From NCBI RefSeq assembly GCF_000374565.1, contig NZ_KB894686.1, forward strand, positions 62,001 to 126,000: 64,000 bases of DNA, given 5' to 3'. Below, in pieces: positions 1 through 8,566 of the stretch. The notes beneath the pieces are model-generated. The model saw only the letters and a list, made by a program, of their open reading frames with translations. It made no database searches and was not told the DNA's origin. The stretch is from Siminovitchia fordii DSM 16014 = CIP 108821. Its GTDB lineage: Bacteria > Bacillota > Bacilli > Bacillales > Bacillaceae_C. Each line of letters begins with the position of its first letter. Position 1 is the stretch's first letter. A program made the position numbers and the translations under genes.

Positions 1-107
1 CGATGGTCGTAAATTCGTGCGCGGTTAATGGCAATCAAAGCCGTTACCCTTCTACTCGGCATTACAGTAAAAGAAGGACGGGGTTGACATCAGGGAAGGG
101 AAAAGTT

Positions 108-131
108 GGGTCTACTTTATAAAGCAGACCC
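108..131. repeat. Imperfect inverted repeat in the left-edge gap
   Basis: GGGTCT and AGACCC flank a TTTATAAA core, making a small hairpin without a clear T-tract. The first 30 bases of the window could be the last codons of an unrecognised gene (a frame ending at base 28 reads DGRKFVRG), but nothing more can be said. No other feature is seen before the promoter at 193. Confidence 0.3.
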
Positions 132-192
132 TATAATAAACTGAAACCATAATAACTTCTAAAACAGATCCACCCTAGCATCTTCTATAAAT

Positions 193-220
193 TTGCCATC
201 CAATTAATTTATGCTATAAT
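193..220 (+). promoter_or_regulatory. Sigma-A promoter of the MecA-like PBP gene
   Basis: TTGCCA (193-198), a 16-bp spacer and TATAAT (215-220) preceded by TGC, an extended -10. Two BlaI-type palindromes lie directly downstream, where a bound repressor would block initiation or early elongation. Confidence 0.7.
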
Positions 221-230
221 CAGTATAATT

Positions 231-278
231 ACTACGCTTGTAGTTTTTTGATAAATTAAATACTACAAATGTAGTATT
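231..278. promoter_or_regulatory. Tandem BlaI/MecI-type operators
   Basis: Two dyads with the TACTACA/TGTAGTA core known for BlaI and MecI sites. The first is ACTACGCTTGTAGT (231-244); the second and better one is AATACTACAAATGTAGTATT (259-278). Their centres are about 31 bp apart, so two dimers could bind roughly the same face of the helix. Repressor identity is inferred from the blaI gene 2 kb downstream. Confidence 0.8.
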
Positions 279-304
279 AATTGGAAGAAAAGAAGGTAAG
301 GACA

Positions 305-2341
305 ATGAGAAGCAGGGTTAAAAGCAAAAAAGCAAGAGTCAAAACTTATTCCATCGTTCTATTGATCATTTTAGCGGGAGTCGGTGGTTTTGGGCTATTC
401 CTAATGATACATAGTAATGACACCAGACAGATGGAGGAAACAGCAAACAACTTTATTGATATTTTAGAGAATAAAGAGTATGAAAAACTGGGTAGTGTGC
501 TAAAAAAACAATCTTATACTTCAGCAGATTATACTTTGGAAGATGTGATAGATAAATACGATGCTATTTTTAACGGTGTGGATATTGATAACATCCAAGC
601 TTCCAAGATTAAATTTGAAAAAGTGAATGACAAAAAGCTAGAATTTTCCTTTCGATTGAATTTCACTACCCCATTGGGATCTTTGGAAAATTTAGAATAC
701 CATACACAGATGATAAAGACGGACGATGATTATAAGGTGAAATGGGATCCTTCATTAATTTTTCCTGGAATGGAGGGAAAAGATAAGGTTGTATTTCATT
801 ATTGGAAAGCAGAACGTGGGGAGATTACAGATCATCTTGGCAACGGATTAGCAATAAATGAAGAATTTAAAGAGGCGGGGATTGTACCGAAAGATTTACC
901 CCAAGAGAGTAAAAATGAGAAAAGCTTCCAAGAAATTAGCCAACAATTTAATATTCCAGTGAAAGAAATACATCAAAAACTAAATCAAGGTTGGGTAGAT
1001 GATGATTTATTTGTTCCTTTAAAAATTATTGAATCTGATGAAGCAAAAGTAATTCCCGGTATTTCCTATCGGAATGTAAAACTTCGATATTATCCTTTAA
1101 AGGAAGCCGCTGCTCATTTAATCGGATATGTAGGAAAGGTGACGAAGGAAGACTTGGATAGAAATCCACATTTTGCGGAAGGAGACATAATTGGCAAAGC
1201 TGGATTGGAAAGAGCCCTGGATAAAGAGCTGCGGGGTAAAGATGGTGGAGAAATCCTAATTGTTGATGAGAATGGAGAAAAGAAACAAGAAATTCAAACG
1301 CTGGAGAAAATGGACGGAAAAACGATCAAACTGACAATCGATAACTATATACAAGTGGAGGCTTTCAAACACTTGAAAGGAAAACCAGGTGCTACCGTTG
1401 TTATGGACCCCAAAGAAGGGGGACTCTATGCAGTAGTCAGTTCCCCTTCGTTTGATCCGAATCAAATGGCTCAAGGCATTTCCCAGCATGATTATGATAA
1501 GTATACCAACGATGAGAATAAGCCATTTATTTCAAGATTTGCTACAGGTTATGCACCCGGTTCCACATTTAAAACGATTACCTCCAGCATTGGTCTAGAT
1601 GCTAAAGTGACATATCCTAATAAGGTTAGGAAAATAAATGGTTTAAGCTGGAAGAAAGATAAAACTTGGGGCGGGTATTCAGTTACCCGTGTTTCTGATG
1701 TACAAAATGTAGATATGAGAAAAGCACTCATATACTCTGACAATATTTACTTTGCTCAAGAAACGATAGAAATGGGAGAAAAAACTTTTAAAAATGGTCT
1801 GAAAAAGTTTATCTTTGGAGAGAAATTAGATTTGCCGATTTCAATGAAACCTGCGCAAATTTCTAATCAACCAACATTTAATTCAGAAATTCTCTTGGCT
1901 GATACAGCGTATGGACAAGGAGAATTATTAATTTCTCCCATTCAGCAAGCCTCTATGTATTCTGTTTTTCAGAACGCAGGAAAGGTTGTCTATCCAAGAT
2001 TATTAGATGATCAAGGCAAGCGGAAAAGAAAATCAGCCATCACTAGTTCAACAGCAAATGAAATGAAAGACCGGTTGGAAGAGGTGGTAAGTGACCCAAA
2101 TGGAACAGCCCATCTATTATACAACCACCAGTTTCGGTTAGCTGCTAAAACGGGTACAGCAGAATTAAAAATGCAGCAAGGAGAAAAAGGGGATGAAAAT
2201 AGTTTTTTACTTGCTTTTGATGTAGGGGATGATCATTTTCTTCTCCTTTCACTCGTAGAGCATTACTCCGCCGGCAGTTCTGCAACCCAGTTGAATAAAT
2301 CATTCATAGAAGAATTATATGAATACTTTCAAATGAGATGA
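305..2341 (+). CDS. MecA/PBP3-type class B penicillin-binding protein
   Basis: Monofunctional transpeptidase that would cross-link peptidoglycan outside the membrane. Numbering from the ATG at 305: basic N-terminus, one membrane anchor (about residues 15-35), an NTF2-like MecA_N domain (about 45-150), a dimerisation domain and a C-terminal transpeptidase domain. Catalytic motifs are STFK (420-423), SDN (478-480) and KTGT (615-618). MecA_N plus this length (678 aa) match PBP3 of B. subtilis and staphylococcal PBP2a, the group that tends to have low beta-lactam affinity; low affinity here is inferred. The ATG at 305 follows AAGAAGGTAAGG; a TTG at 281 in the same frame would lie against the operator and is less likely. 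Followed by blaI and blaR1. Confidence 0.9.
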   Translation: MRSRVKSKKARVKTYSIVLLIILAGVGGFGLFLMIHSNDTRQMEETANNFIDILENKEYEKLGSVLKKQSYTSADYTLEDVIDKYDAIFNGVDIDNIQASKIKFEKVNDKKLEFSFRLNFTTPLGSLENLEYHTQMIKTDDDYKVKWDPSLIFPGMEGKDKVVFHYWKAERGEITDHLGNGLAINEEFKEAGIVPKDLPQESKNEKSFQEISQQFNIPVKEIHQKLNQGWVDDDLFVPLKIIESDEAKVIPGISYRNVKLRYYPLKEAAAHLIGYVGKVTKEDLDRNPHFAEGDIIGKAGLERALDKELRGKDGGEILIVDENGEKKQEIQTLEKMDGKTIKLTIDNYIQVEAFKHLKGKPGATVVMDPKEGGLYAVVSSPSFDPNQMAQGISQHDYDKYTNDENKPFISRFATGYAPGSTFKTITSSIGLDAKVTYPNKVRKINGLSWKKDKTWGGYSVTRVSDVQNVDMRKALIYSDNIYFAQETIEMGEKTFKNGLKKFIFGEKLDLPISMKPAQISNQPTFNSEILLADTAYGQGELLISPIQQASMYSVFQNAGKVVYPRLLDDQGKRKRKSAITSSTANEMKDRLEEVVSDPNGTAHLLYNHQFRLAAKTGTAELKMQQGEKGDENSFLLAFDVGDDHFLLLSLVEHYSAGSSATQLNKSFIEELYEYFQMR

Positions 2342-2388
2342 TTGAACGCAGGAAAAAAAAGGATTCTAACCTCCTATACATTTACGCT

Positions 2389-2435
2389 TTAAGCATTTGT
2401 ACCGGCTTGCTATAATTAATACTACAAATGTAAAA
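2389..2435 (+). promoter_or_regulatory. Promoter and BlaI-type operator of blaI-blaR1
   Basis: Extended -10 TGCTATAAT (2408-2416) with a weak -35 near 2389. A BlaI half-dyad TACTACAAATGTAAAA (2420-2435) overlaps the start region: the left half is perfect and the right half is degraded, so repression may be weaker than at the two PBP genes. This is consistent with autoregulation of the sensor-repressor pair. Confidence 0.7.
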
Positions 2436-2449
2436 TCAGGAGGGCCACG

Positions 2450-2839
2450 ATGAAAGAGATTCCACAAATATCAGAAGCAGAATATGAAGTGATGAAAGTA
2501 GTATGGAAAAATGAGCCTATCTCAACTCCTGAAGTAGTGGAGATTGTATCTAAGAAAGTTGACTGGAAACCGAACACCATTCAAACGATGCTTTCACGAC
2601 TGGTGAAGAAAAAAGCTCTGAAAACTAGAAAACAAGGGAGAGTATTTATATACACATCGCTGATTGAAGAGCATGAGTATGTAGGGCAAAAAACTAAGTT
2701 ATTTCTTAAACAATTTTTCGGCGGAGCATTAAATTCAATGGTATTGAATTTTATTGAAAATGATCAGCTTTCAAAGGAAGATATTTCCGAACTGAGGAAA
2801 ATATTATCTGAAAAGGATATGAAAGAAGGGAAAAAATGA
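2450..2839 (+). CDS. blaI: BlaI/MecI-family transcriptional repressor
   Basis: Winged-helix repressor of the penicillinase repressor family, 129 aa, the usual length. The N-terminal half (residues 7-70) is the DNA-binding domain, including PNTIQTMLSRLVKKKAL at the recognition helix; the C-terminal part dimerises. The sequence VLNFIEND holds the Asn-Phe pair (100-101) at the position where MecI and BlaI are cut during induction, so it is probably cleaved after BlaR1 activation. Start ATG follows AGGAGG. It overlaps blaR1 by 4 bp (ATGA), so translation is coupled. TACTACA-type operators occur before the upstream PBP, before itself and before the downstream PBP. Confidence 0.95.
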   Translation: MKEIPQISEAEYEVMKVVWKNEPISTPEVVEIVSKKVDWKPNTIQTMLSRLVKKKALKTRKQGRVFIYTSLIEEHEYVGQKTKLFLKQFFGGALNSMVLNFIENDQLSKEDISELRKILSEKDMKEGKK

Positions 2840-4635
2840 TGGATACCTTTATACTGCGGTTTATGTTAAGTACGATAGTGGTATCCTTTCTTGTTTTAAC
2901 TATCCTTTTAACCAAAAAATTATTTCATAGACATATATCCAAGAAAACACATTATCAAATTTGGTATTTTCTTTTTATCCCATTTATTACTGTCTTTTTA
3001 CCTTGGGATTTTTTCCGGCTCGGAGAAATTTACCAACAAATTAAGGGGCTGTTTTTCCTCAATATCGGTACCACATTGAATAATGAACGGATAAACGGAC
3101 CTGAGGTACCCCAAGAATCCAATGCCGATTTATTACATGATTTCGCGGTATCCGTGAATAAATCGGCACCAGAGTTCTTCCATTATTCCTTTATCGCTGT
3201 TTGGGTGATTGGAATGATCTTTTTCATTGGTGTGGCGATATATGCAAACTATCAGCTCCATCAATTAAAAAAATCTGCTATTTCGATTAAGAATCAAAAA
3301 ATACATGAAATGTTAGAGGAATGCAAAGAGGTTGTCGGAGTGAAGAAGAAGATAATATTAAAAGAAACCTCACTTATTACCTCCCCTGTCACGCTTGGAA
3401 TTTTTAAACCTTATATACTTTTGCCCAAGAATACACGGGAAGCATTCTCATTAAATGAAATAAAATATGTTTTTTTACACGAATTAAGCCATCAAAAAAA
3501 TAGAGATGTGTTTGTTAATTATATAATGTGGTTGTTACAGATCATATACTGGTTTAACCCATTTGTATGGTATGCTCTAAAAAACATGCGAATAGACCGG
3601 GAGTTGGCTTGTGATGCTTCTGTTCTAAATAAATTGGATCAGAATGGTTATATGGAATATGGACACACCATCATCCGTTTTGCTGATAAGCAATTTGGCC
3701 GCACATATGGACAGTTTTCCTCCGGAATTGGGGGAACCAAAGAACAAATCAAACGGAGGATCCAGAGTATTGCTGACTATTCAGGAGATTCGCGAGTGCT
3801 GAAATGGAAAAGCAAGGGGATCTGCACACTAGTAGGGATTTTTGTATTATGTACTAGCCCGCTTACTGCTGCTATAGCCGATTCAAATGATGCGTATCAC
3901 TTTAGTGGGAAAAACACAGTGTATGAAGATTTAAGTTCATATTTCAAAGGGTACAGCGGCAGCTTTGTTTTGTATGATGCGACTACAAAAAACTATCGGA
4001 TATATAATCAGGAAATGAGTGAAAAGAGGGTCTCTCCCAACAGCACATATAAAATTTATTCCGCTTTATTTGCGTTGGAAGAAAATGTTATTTCTGTAAA
4101 AAACGATGAACAAATTTGGGATGGAACAGTTTATCCGTTTAAAGAGTGGAATAAAAATCACAACCTATCTACTGCATTAAGCAACTCGGTCAATTGGTAT
4201 TTTCAAAATTTGGATCAAGAAATGGGAAAAAAGCAATTACAATACTATTTTCATAAAATAAAATATGGGAATGAGAATCTGTCGGGAAAATTGGGCAGTT
4301 ATTGGATGCAGTCTTCATTAAAAATATCGCCGATTGAGCAAGTGCAGCTATTGCAGGCATTAGAGGAGAATACACTTGGCTTTAAAGAGGAAAACGTTCG
4401 AGCGGTGAAAAATGCTATCTTTATTGATGAGCAAAAATATGGTCAATTATATGGAAAAACCGGCACAGGCAAGGTTAATGGGAAAGATGTAAATGGTTGG
4501 TTTGTCGGCTTTGTGAAAAATGGCGACAACACTTATTATTTTGCAATCAATATCCAAAGTAAAAAAGGACTAGCAGGCGGAAGCAAAGCAGCGAATATTG
4601 CAACTCAGATCTTACGTGATAAACATATTTATTAA
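2836..4635 (+). CDS. blaR1: BlaR1/MecR1-type beta-lactam sensor-transducer
   Basis: Integral membrane receptor that detects beta-lactams and leads to inactivation of BlaI. The N-terminal region (1-350) carries four probable membrane helices and an M56 zinc metallopeptidase domain with HELSH (215-219) and a downstream acidic ligand in DRELACD. The C-terminal part (about 355-599) is an extracellular penicillin-binding sensor with STYK (403-406), SVN (451-453) and KTGT (541-544). At 599 aa it is full length with all motifs intact, so the circuit looks functional. Overlaps blaI and is followed by a terminator hairpin. Whether it senses penicillins or cephalosporins cannot be read from sequence. 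Confidence 0.95.
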   Translation: MMDTFILRFMLSTIVVSFLVLTILLTKKLFHRHISKKTHYQIWYFLFIPFITVFLPWDFFRLGEIYQQIKGLFFLNIGTTLNNERINGPEVPQESNADLLHDFAVSVNKSAPEFFHYSFIAVWVIGMIFFIGVAIYANYQLHQLKKSAISIKNQKIHEMLEECKEVVGVKKKIILKETSLITSPVTLGIFKPYILLPKNTREAFSLNEIKYVFLHELSHQKNRDVFVNYIMWLLQIIYWFNPFVWYALKNMRIDRELACDASVLNKLDQNGYMEYGHTIIRFADKQFGRTYGQFSSGIGGTKEQIKRRIQSIADYSGDSRVLKWKSKGICTLVGIFVLCTSPLTAAIADSNDAYHFSGKNTVYEDLSSYFKGYSGSFVLYDATTKNYRIYNQEMSEKRVSPNSTYKIYSALFALEENVISVKNDEQIWDGTVYPFKEWNKNHNLSTALSNSVNWYFQNLDQEMGKKQLQYYFHKIKYGNENLSGKLGSYWMQSSLKISPIEQVQLLQALEENTLGFKEENVRAVKNAIFIDEQKYGQLYGKTGTGKVNGKDVNGWFVGFVKNGDNTYYFAINIQSKKGLAGGSKAANIATQILRDKHIY

Positions 4636-4641
4636 ATGCTA

Positions 4642-4675
4642 ACCCAAAAAGGATTCTACCTTTTTGGGTATTTTC
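4642..4675 (+). terminator. Terminator of blaI-blaR1
   Basis: Stem ACCCAAAAAGG / CCTTTTTGGGT (4642-4652 with 4659-4669), a 6-base loop, then ATTTTCC. It separates blaR1 from the second PBP gene and argues that the latter has its own operator-controlled promoter. Confidence 0.75.
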
Positions 4676-4713
4676 CACCTTAAATACTACAATTGTAGTA
4701 TTTAAGGTGGAAA
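4672..4713. promoter_or_regulatory. 42-bp perfect palindrome containing a BlaI operator
   Basis: Bases 4672-4692 are the exact reverse complement of 4693-4713. The centre is AATACTACAATTGTAGTATT, a perfect BlaI-type dyad, and the symmetry continues out through CCACC/GGTGG on both sides, well beyond what a BlaI dimer needs. A possible -10 (TACAAT, 4688-4693) lies inside it. In RNA it would form a very stable hairpin without a T-tract. Confidence 0.85.
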
Positions 4714-4754
4714 TGGAACACATACATACAGTTAAGACAGAAGGTGTTATGAGG

Positions 4755-6773
4755 ATGAATGAAAAAATGAAGAATGCAACTGCATTTCGAATGAATTTCC
4801 TGTTTTTTATCATCTTTTTGATTTTTTGTTTGCTGGTTATTCGACTGGGTTATCTTCAAATCGCACACGGCAAGCAATTTAATAATGAAATCAATAGTTC
4901 GAAAGCAGTTGTTGTGAAAAAGCCAGCTCCAAGAGGATTGATTTATGATAGAAAACATCGCTTGCTAGTAGGGAATAAAGGGGTAAAGGCTATTACCTAT
5001 TTTCGCTGGAATAATAGTACCCCGGATTCTATGTTGGATTTAGCTGAAGAGCTGACGAAGTATATTGACGTAGATATCGATAATTTAAAAAAGCGTGATT
5101 TAGAAGACTATATTATCGCCAAGTATCCCGATAAGATCAACAAAAGGCTTGATGCAAAGGAACAGGAATTACAAGGAGGTGAACTGTATCAAGCTCAAAT
5201 GAAGAAGGTGAGCGGTAAGGATATAGCTTTTTTGAGCCGGAAAGAAAAAATGGTTGCCATTCTATATAAAAAAATGAACAGTGCTCCTGAATTTACTACC
5301 GTCATGCTTAAAAATAATCATGTAACGGATGAAGAAGTTGCTAAGGTAAGTGAACATTTGCAAGAATTACCGGGAATAGACGTTACAATGGACTGGGAAA
5401 GAGATTATAAGGAAGGAACCATGTTAAAAAGTGTTTTTGGTTCAGTAACCTCTGAGAAAACGGGCTTGCCTAGTGATCAAAAAGAACTCCTCCTGGCAAA
5501 AGGATATGCGCTGGATGACAGGGTCGGAAAAAGTTACCTGGAAAGAGGTTATGAAGGCATACTTAAAGGTAGAAAAGAACAATATGAATTAATTATAAAC
5601 AAAGGAGAATTGACAAAATCAATTCTTAAAACAGAAGGGAAAAAAGGAGATAACCTCGTATTAACGATAGATATTGATTTTCAGAAGAAATTAGATGAAA
5701 TTGCGACAGACGCATTAATTCAACAGAAAGGCAAATTGGCAGATCGACTTTATATTAGTGCTATGAATCCGCAAAATGGTGAAATTCTCGGGATGACCGG
5801 GAAGAGGATAAATATGGAAACAGGAGAAATAGAAGATGATACATTAGGTGTTTTTAACACACAATATACAATGGGATCAAGTATAAAAGCGGCTTCCGTA
5901 CTTGCGGGTTATATGGATGAAGTAATTTCCCTTGAAGACAATGTAATGATAGATAAACCACTCAAATTTGCTGAGACGAAGTCAAAAAGCTCATGGTTTA
6001 ACCGGAACGGGAGTATGGCGTTAAATGATATTACTGCATTAGAAGTCTCTTCAAATTCCTATATGATGCAATTGGCAATGCGGATGGGCGGAAAGTATCA
6101 CTATACACCTGGAGAAAGCTTGAAGATGAATAGTGAGGCGGTATTTAGAAAACTGAGATATTATTATTCTCAATTTGGTCTTGGCGTCCCGACTGGAATT
6201 GATATTCCAGGTGAAACTGCAGGTTTAAAAGGCGTAGAAAACAATCCTGGTCTTGCACTCGACCTTTCTTTCGGCCAATTTGACACCTATACAACACTGC
6301 AATTGAATCAATATATATCGACCATAGCAAATGGCGGCAACCGAATGGCCCCAAGGATTGTAAAAGAAATCAGAGGCAGTAATGAGCAGGGAGAATTAGG
6401 TGAACTGAAAAAGGATTTTACTCCCAAAGTATTAAATCATATAGAGATTGAAGATAAATATATCAATAGAATTAAAACGGGATTATACAATGTTGTCCAT
6501 GGAGACCATCAATATGCGACGGGAAAAAAGCTTGCGAATTCACCCTATGATATCTCAGGAAAAACCGGAACAGCACAAGCTTTTTACAGTGGTCCTATTG
6601 AATCGGCAAATATGATGGCTGTATGGAACTTAACTTTTGTTGGTTATGCACCGTCAGAAAACCCGCAAATTGCTATTTCCGTTGCTCTCCCTTTTATGGA
6701 TACTGATAAAGAAGATGCTATTTTAGATATCCCCAAAAAGGTATTTGAAGCTTATTTTGAAGCTGAATCTTGA
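4755..6773 (+). CDS. Class B penicillin-binding protein, PbpA/PbpH type
   Basis: Second transpeptidase of the locus, 672 aa from ATG 4755, which has AGAAGGTG at 8 bp; an ATG at 4749 and a GTG at 4707 are in frame but worse placed. One N-terminal membrane anchor (about residues 12-32), a PBP dimer domain opening with APRGLIYDRK, then the transpeptidase domain with SSIK (375-378), SSN (432-434) and KTGT (603-606). Overall it looks like the elongation-type class B PBPs PbpA and PbpH of B. subtilis rather than MecA: there is no MecA_N domain. Sitting behind a BlaI-type palindrome suggests beta-lactam induction; that it supplies a resistant elongasome enzyme is inference. Confidence 0.88.
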   Translation: MNEKMKNATAFRMNFLFFIIFLIFCLLVIRLGYLQIAHGKQFNNEINSSKAVVVKKPAPRGLIYDRKHRLLVGNKGVKAITYFRWNNSTPDSMLDLAEELTKYIDVDIDNLKKRDLEDYIIAKYPDKINKRLDAKEQELQGGELYQAQMKKVSGKDIAFLSRKEKMVAILYKKMNSAPEFTTVMLKNNHVTDEEVAKVSEHLQELPGIDVTMDWERDYKEGTMLKSVFGSVTSEKTGLPSDQKELLLAKGYALDDRVGKSYLERGYEGILKGRKEQYELIINKGELTKSILKTEGKKGDNLVLTIDIDFQKKLDEIATDALIQQKGKLADRLYISAMNPQNGEILGMTGKRINMETGEIEDDTLGVFNTQYTMGSSIKAASVLAGYMDEVISLEDNVMIDKPLKFAETKSKSSWFNRNGSMALNDITALEVSSNSYMMQLAMRMGGKYHYTPGESLKMNSEAVFRKLRYYYSQFGLGVPTGIDIPGETAGLKGVENNPGLALDLSFGQFDTYTTLQLNQYISTIANGGNRMAPRIVKEIRGSNEQGELGELKKDFTPKVLNHIEIEDKYINRIKTGLYNVVHGDHQYATGKKLANSPYDISGKTGTAQAFYSGPIESANMMAVWNLTFVGYAPSENPQIAISVALPFMDTDKEDAILDIPKKVFEAYFEAES

Positions 6774-6788
6774 TTTAAATCAAAATAA

Positions 6789-6914
6789 GCAGATGAGAAC
6801 TATAAAATTTCCGACGGCATTCAAAGCAGGAACGGGCCTTTTAATTATACTCGTGAAGTAATGAAGCACCTTTTGGAAGGAAATGCAGCAAATCCTACTG
6901 AATTATTTGGTTAA
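6789..6914 (+). pseudogene. Unrecognised gene remnant (C-terminal fragment)
   Basis: An open frame of 41 codons without a start codon ends at TAA 6912-6914 and contains FNYTREVMKHLLEGNAANP. It looks like the tail of a real protein whose 5' part has been lost. The family was not recognised, and the rest of the 6774-7016 gap holds only a terminator. Confidence 0.3.
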
Positions 6915-6964
6915 AAAGAGCGTACTGCCTGCTCAGTAGTCGCTACTATGATAGTACAATGAAT

Positions 6965-6992
6965 GACCATCAAAAAAGGTGGTCTTTTTTAT
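6965..6992 (+). terminator. Intrinsic terminator
   Basis: GACCATC / GGTGGTC stem (one G-U pair) around an A6 loop, followed by TTTTTTATTTT. Confidence 0.75.
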
Positions 6993-7016
6993 TTTGTATA
7001 ACAATTGTAAATCCAC

Positions 7017-7083
7017 TTGACGTGTTGTTACCTCAATATTATAATTCAAAAGGTTGGTACCAGAAAATAAAAAGGGGTACCAA
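7017..7083 (+). promoter_or_regulatory. Promoter and candidate operator of the TetR/SMR operon
   Basis: TTGACG (7017-7022), 17 bp, TATAAT (7040-7045). Directly downstream an inverted repeat TTGGTACC (7054-7061) and GGTACCAA (7076-7083) is separated by 14 bp. The location between start site and the tetR gene suggests autoregulation by the TetR protein. Confidence 0.75.
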
Positions 7084-7102
7084 ATAGCAAGGAGGTTTTT
7101 TT

Positions 7103-7663
7103 GTGAAAAAGCAAATACAAGAAACCGTTCTTGAACTGATTGTTCAAAAAGGATTGAAATTTACAATGAATGATGTCGCTGAAAAACAAGGGATCAGCAA
7201 AAGGACCATTTATGAACATTTTGAATCGAAACAACATATGATCGAGACAATTGTGGATGATGCGATCGAAGAAGTGAAACAGCGTGAGCAGGAGATATTT
7301 CAAAGTAAAGAATTGAGTTATAAACAGAAGTTGGCTAAAGTACTGTCGATTGTTCCCAGCGGGTTGAGCTTTGGGGATACTGCGTTACTCGAACAAATGA
7401 AACGATTTGCACCCAATGAATGGGTCAAAGTTGATCAACTTCTTCAGAATGGATGGGACATTGTCCAACAAATAATTGAACTCGGGATTGAAAATGGAGA
7501 ATTTCGTCCTCTTGATGTTCCAAGTGTCATTCAACTGTTGCGCGGAGCATCAACGGCCATTTTCGATCCCGATTTTCATGCTTACAATGTACATTCCTTG
7601 GAGAAAGTAGTAGAAACAATGGTGGATATCGTCACGCATGGATTGATGAATGAGAAGGAGTGA
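7103..7663 (+). CDS. yvaF: TetR-family regulator, YvaF-like
   Basis: 186-aa repressor with an N-terminal helix-turn-helix (residues 10-50, including MNDVAEKQGISKRTIYEHF) and a helical ligand-binding C-terminal domain. The GTG start follows AAGGAGG. The gene is the first of three closely packed genes with the same content as B. subtilis yvaDEF (TetR, SMR pump, DUF5360), in an order starting with the regulator. It probably represses its own operon through the inverted repeat at 7054-7083 and releases it on binding a cationic compound; the ligand is unknown. Confidence 0.8.
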   Translation: MKKQIQETVLELIVQKGLKFTMNDVAEKQGISKRTIYEHFESKQHMIETIVDDAIEEVKQREQEIFQSKELSYKQKLAKVLSIVPSGLSFGDTALLEQMKRFAPNEWVKVDQLLQNGWDIVQQIIELGIENGEFRPLDVPSVIQLLRGASTAIFDPDFHAYNVHSLEKVVETMVDIVTHGLMNEKE

Positions 7664-7668
7664 GGAGA

Positions 7669-8037
7669 ATGTCTTGGCTTTATTTAGTTGCAGCCATCAT
7701 ATTTGAAATAGCGGGAACTGTTTCTATGAAACTGTCAGATGGATTTACAAAAGCAATACCATCGATACTCATGATTTTATTTTATCTGTTTGCTTTCGCC
7801 AGCTTAAATTTTTCCTTAAAAACAATTCCAGTCAGTGTCGCTTACGCCATTTGGTCCGCGATTGGTACAGCAGCTATTGCGGTTATCGGTTATCTTGTTT
7901 TCAAAGAGACTTTAACAGTCATGAAGGTTAGCGCAATTCTATTGATTATTGTCGGAGTCGTCCTTCTAAACATTGACTCTGAATCTAGTGAGCAAGACAA
8001 ACCTCGTTTGAATGAGCAGCATAAAATAGAGGTGTAA
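7669..8037 (+). CDS. yvaE: Small multidrug resistance (SMR) efflux protein
   Basis: 122-aa, four-helix membrane protein of the EmrE/QacC family that exports cationic compounds in exchange for protons as a dimer. The key glutamate is in the first helix (AAIIFEIAGT), and the family-typical PVSVAYAIWSAIGTA stretch is present. Start ATG 7669 follows GGAGTGAGGAGA and lies 5 bp after the tetR stop, so the two are cotranscribed. Being single-component, it probably acts as a homodimer; the downstream DUF5360 protein is not a second SMR subunit. The acidic tail SESSEQDK is unusual but harmless. Confidence 0.88.
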   Translation: MSWLYLVAAIIFEIAGTVSMKLSDGFTKAIPSILMILFYLFAFASLNFSLKTIPVSVAYAIWSAIGTAAIAVIGYLVFKETLTVMKVSAILLIIVGVVLLNIDSESSEQDKPRLNEQHKIEV

Positions 8038-8041
8038 TCAT

Positions 8042-8449
8042 ATGGAAAGCACTCAAAAAGAGCCGTCAATGCATGTGCTAATGTATTTTTTTCTCGTTGT
8101 GGATATTTCTTTTATTTTGTATTTCAGTGCGACAGCAATGAGATTGATTCCGATTGAATACGCCTATTCAGATTATACTAATCCGATTTTGGTTTCTTGG
8201 AACTGGTCTTTCTTCCCGCTCGATATGGTGATCTCCCTGACAGGTTTAAGTTCCATTTACTTACATCGAAAGGGGCGTGCTGCATGGAAATCGATTGCTT
8301 TGATTTCACTTGTACTCACATTCTGTTCTGGGTTGATAGCAATATCATACTGGGCGATTCGTCTGGAATTTGATCCCTTATGGTGGATTCCTAATTTAGC
8401 GTTGATGCTTTACCCTCTGTTTTTCATTCCACGCTTTATAAAGGTGTGA
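8042..8449 (+). CDS. yvaD: DUF5360 membrane protein, YvaD-like
   Basis: 135 aa with four predicted membrane helices (about 12-30, 58-75, 85-105, 112-128) and a Trp-rich external loop. It follows the SMR gene by 4 bp and is the third member of the yvaDEF-type set. The family has no established function; it may assist export or sense membrane state, which is only suggested by context. Confidence 0.7.
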   Translation: MESTQKEPSMHVLMYFFLVVDISFILYFSATAMRLIPIEYAYSDYTNPILVSWNWSFFPLDMVISLTGLSSIYLHRKGRAAWKSIALISLVLTFCSGLIAISYWAIRLEFDPLWWIPNLALMLYPLFFIPRFIKV

Positions 8450-8566
8450 TGAAAGGGGGATACTTGCCTCCGCTATGTGTAAAAGGTCATCGCGTAATCG
8501 AAACCTAGGAAACCTCAAAAGAATCCTACTTTCTTTTAAATACTCTTTTAAAATAGGAGGACGGCT

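Noticed and set aside
1-280. Identity of a gene ending at base 28
   Set aside because: Only eight codons are visible, too few for any assignment.
281-304. TTG 281 as start of the MecA-like PBP
   Set aside because: It directly abuts the operator and lacks a ribosome-binding site; ATG 305 has AAGAAGGTAAGG before it.
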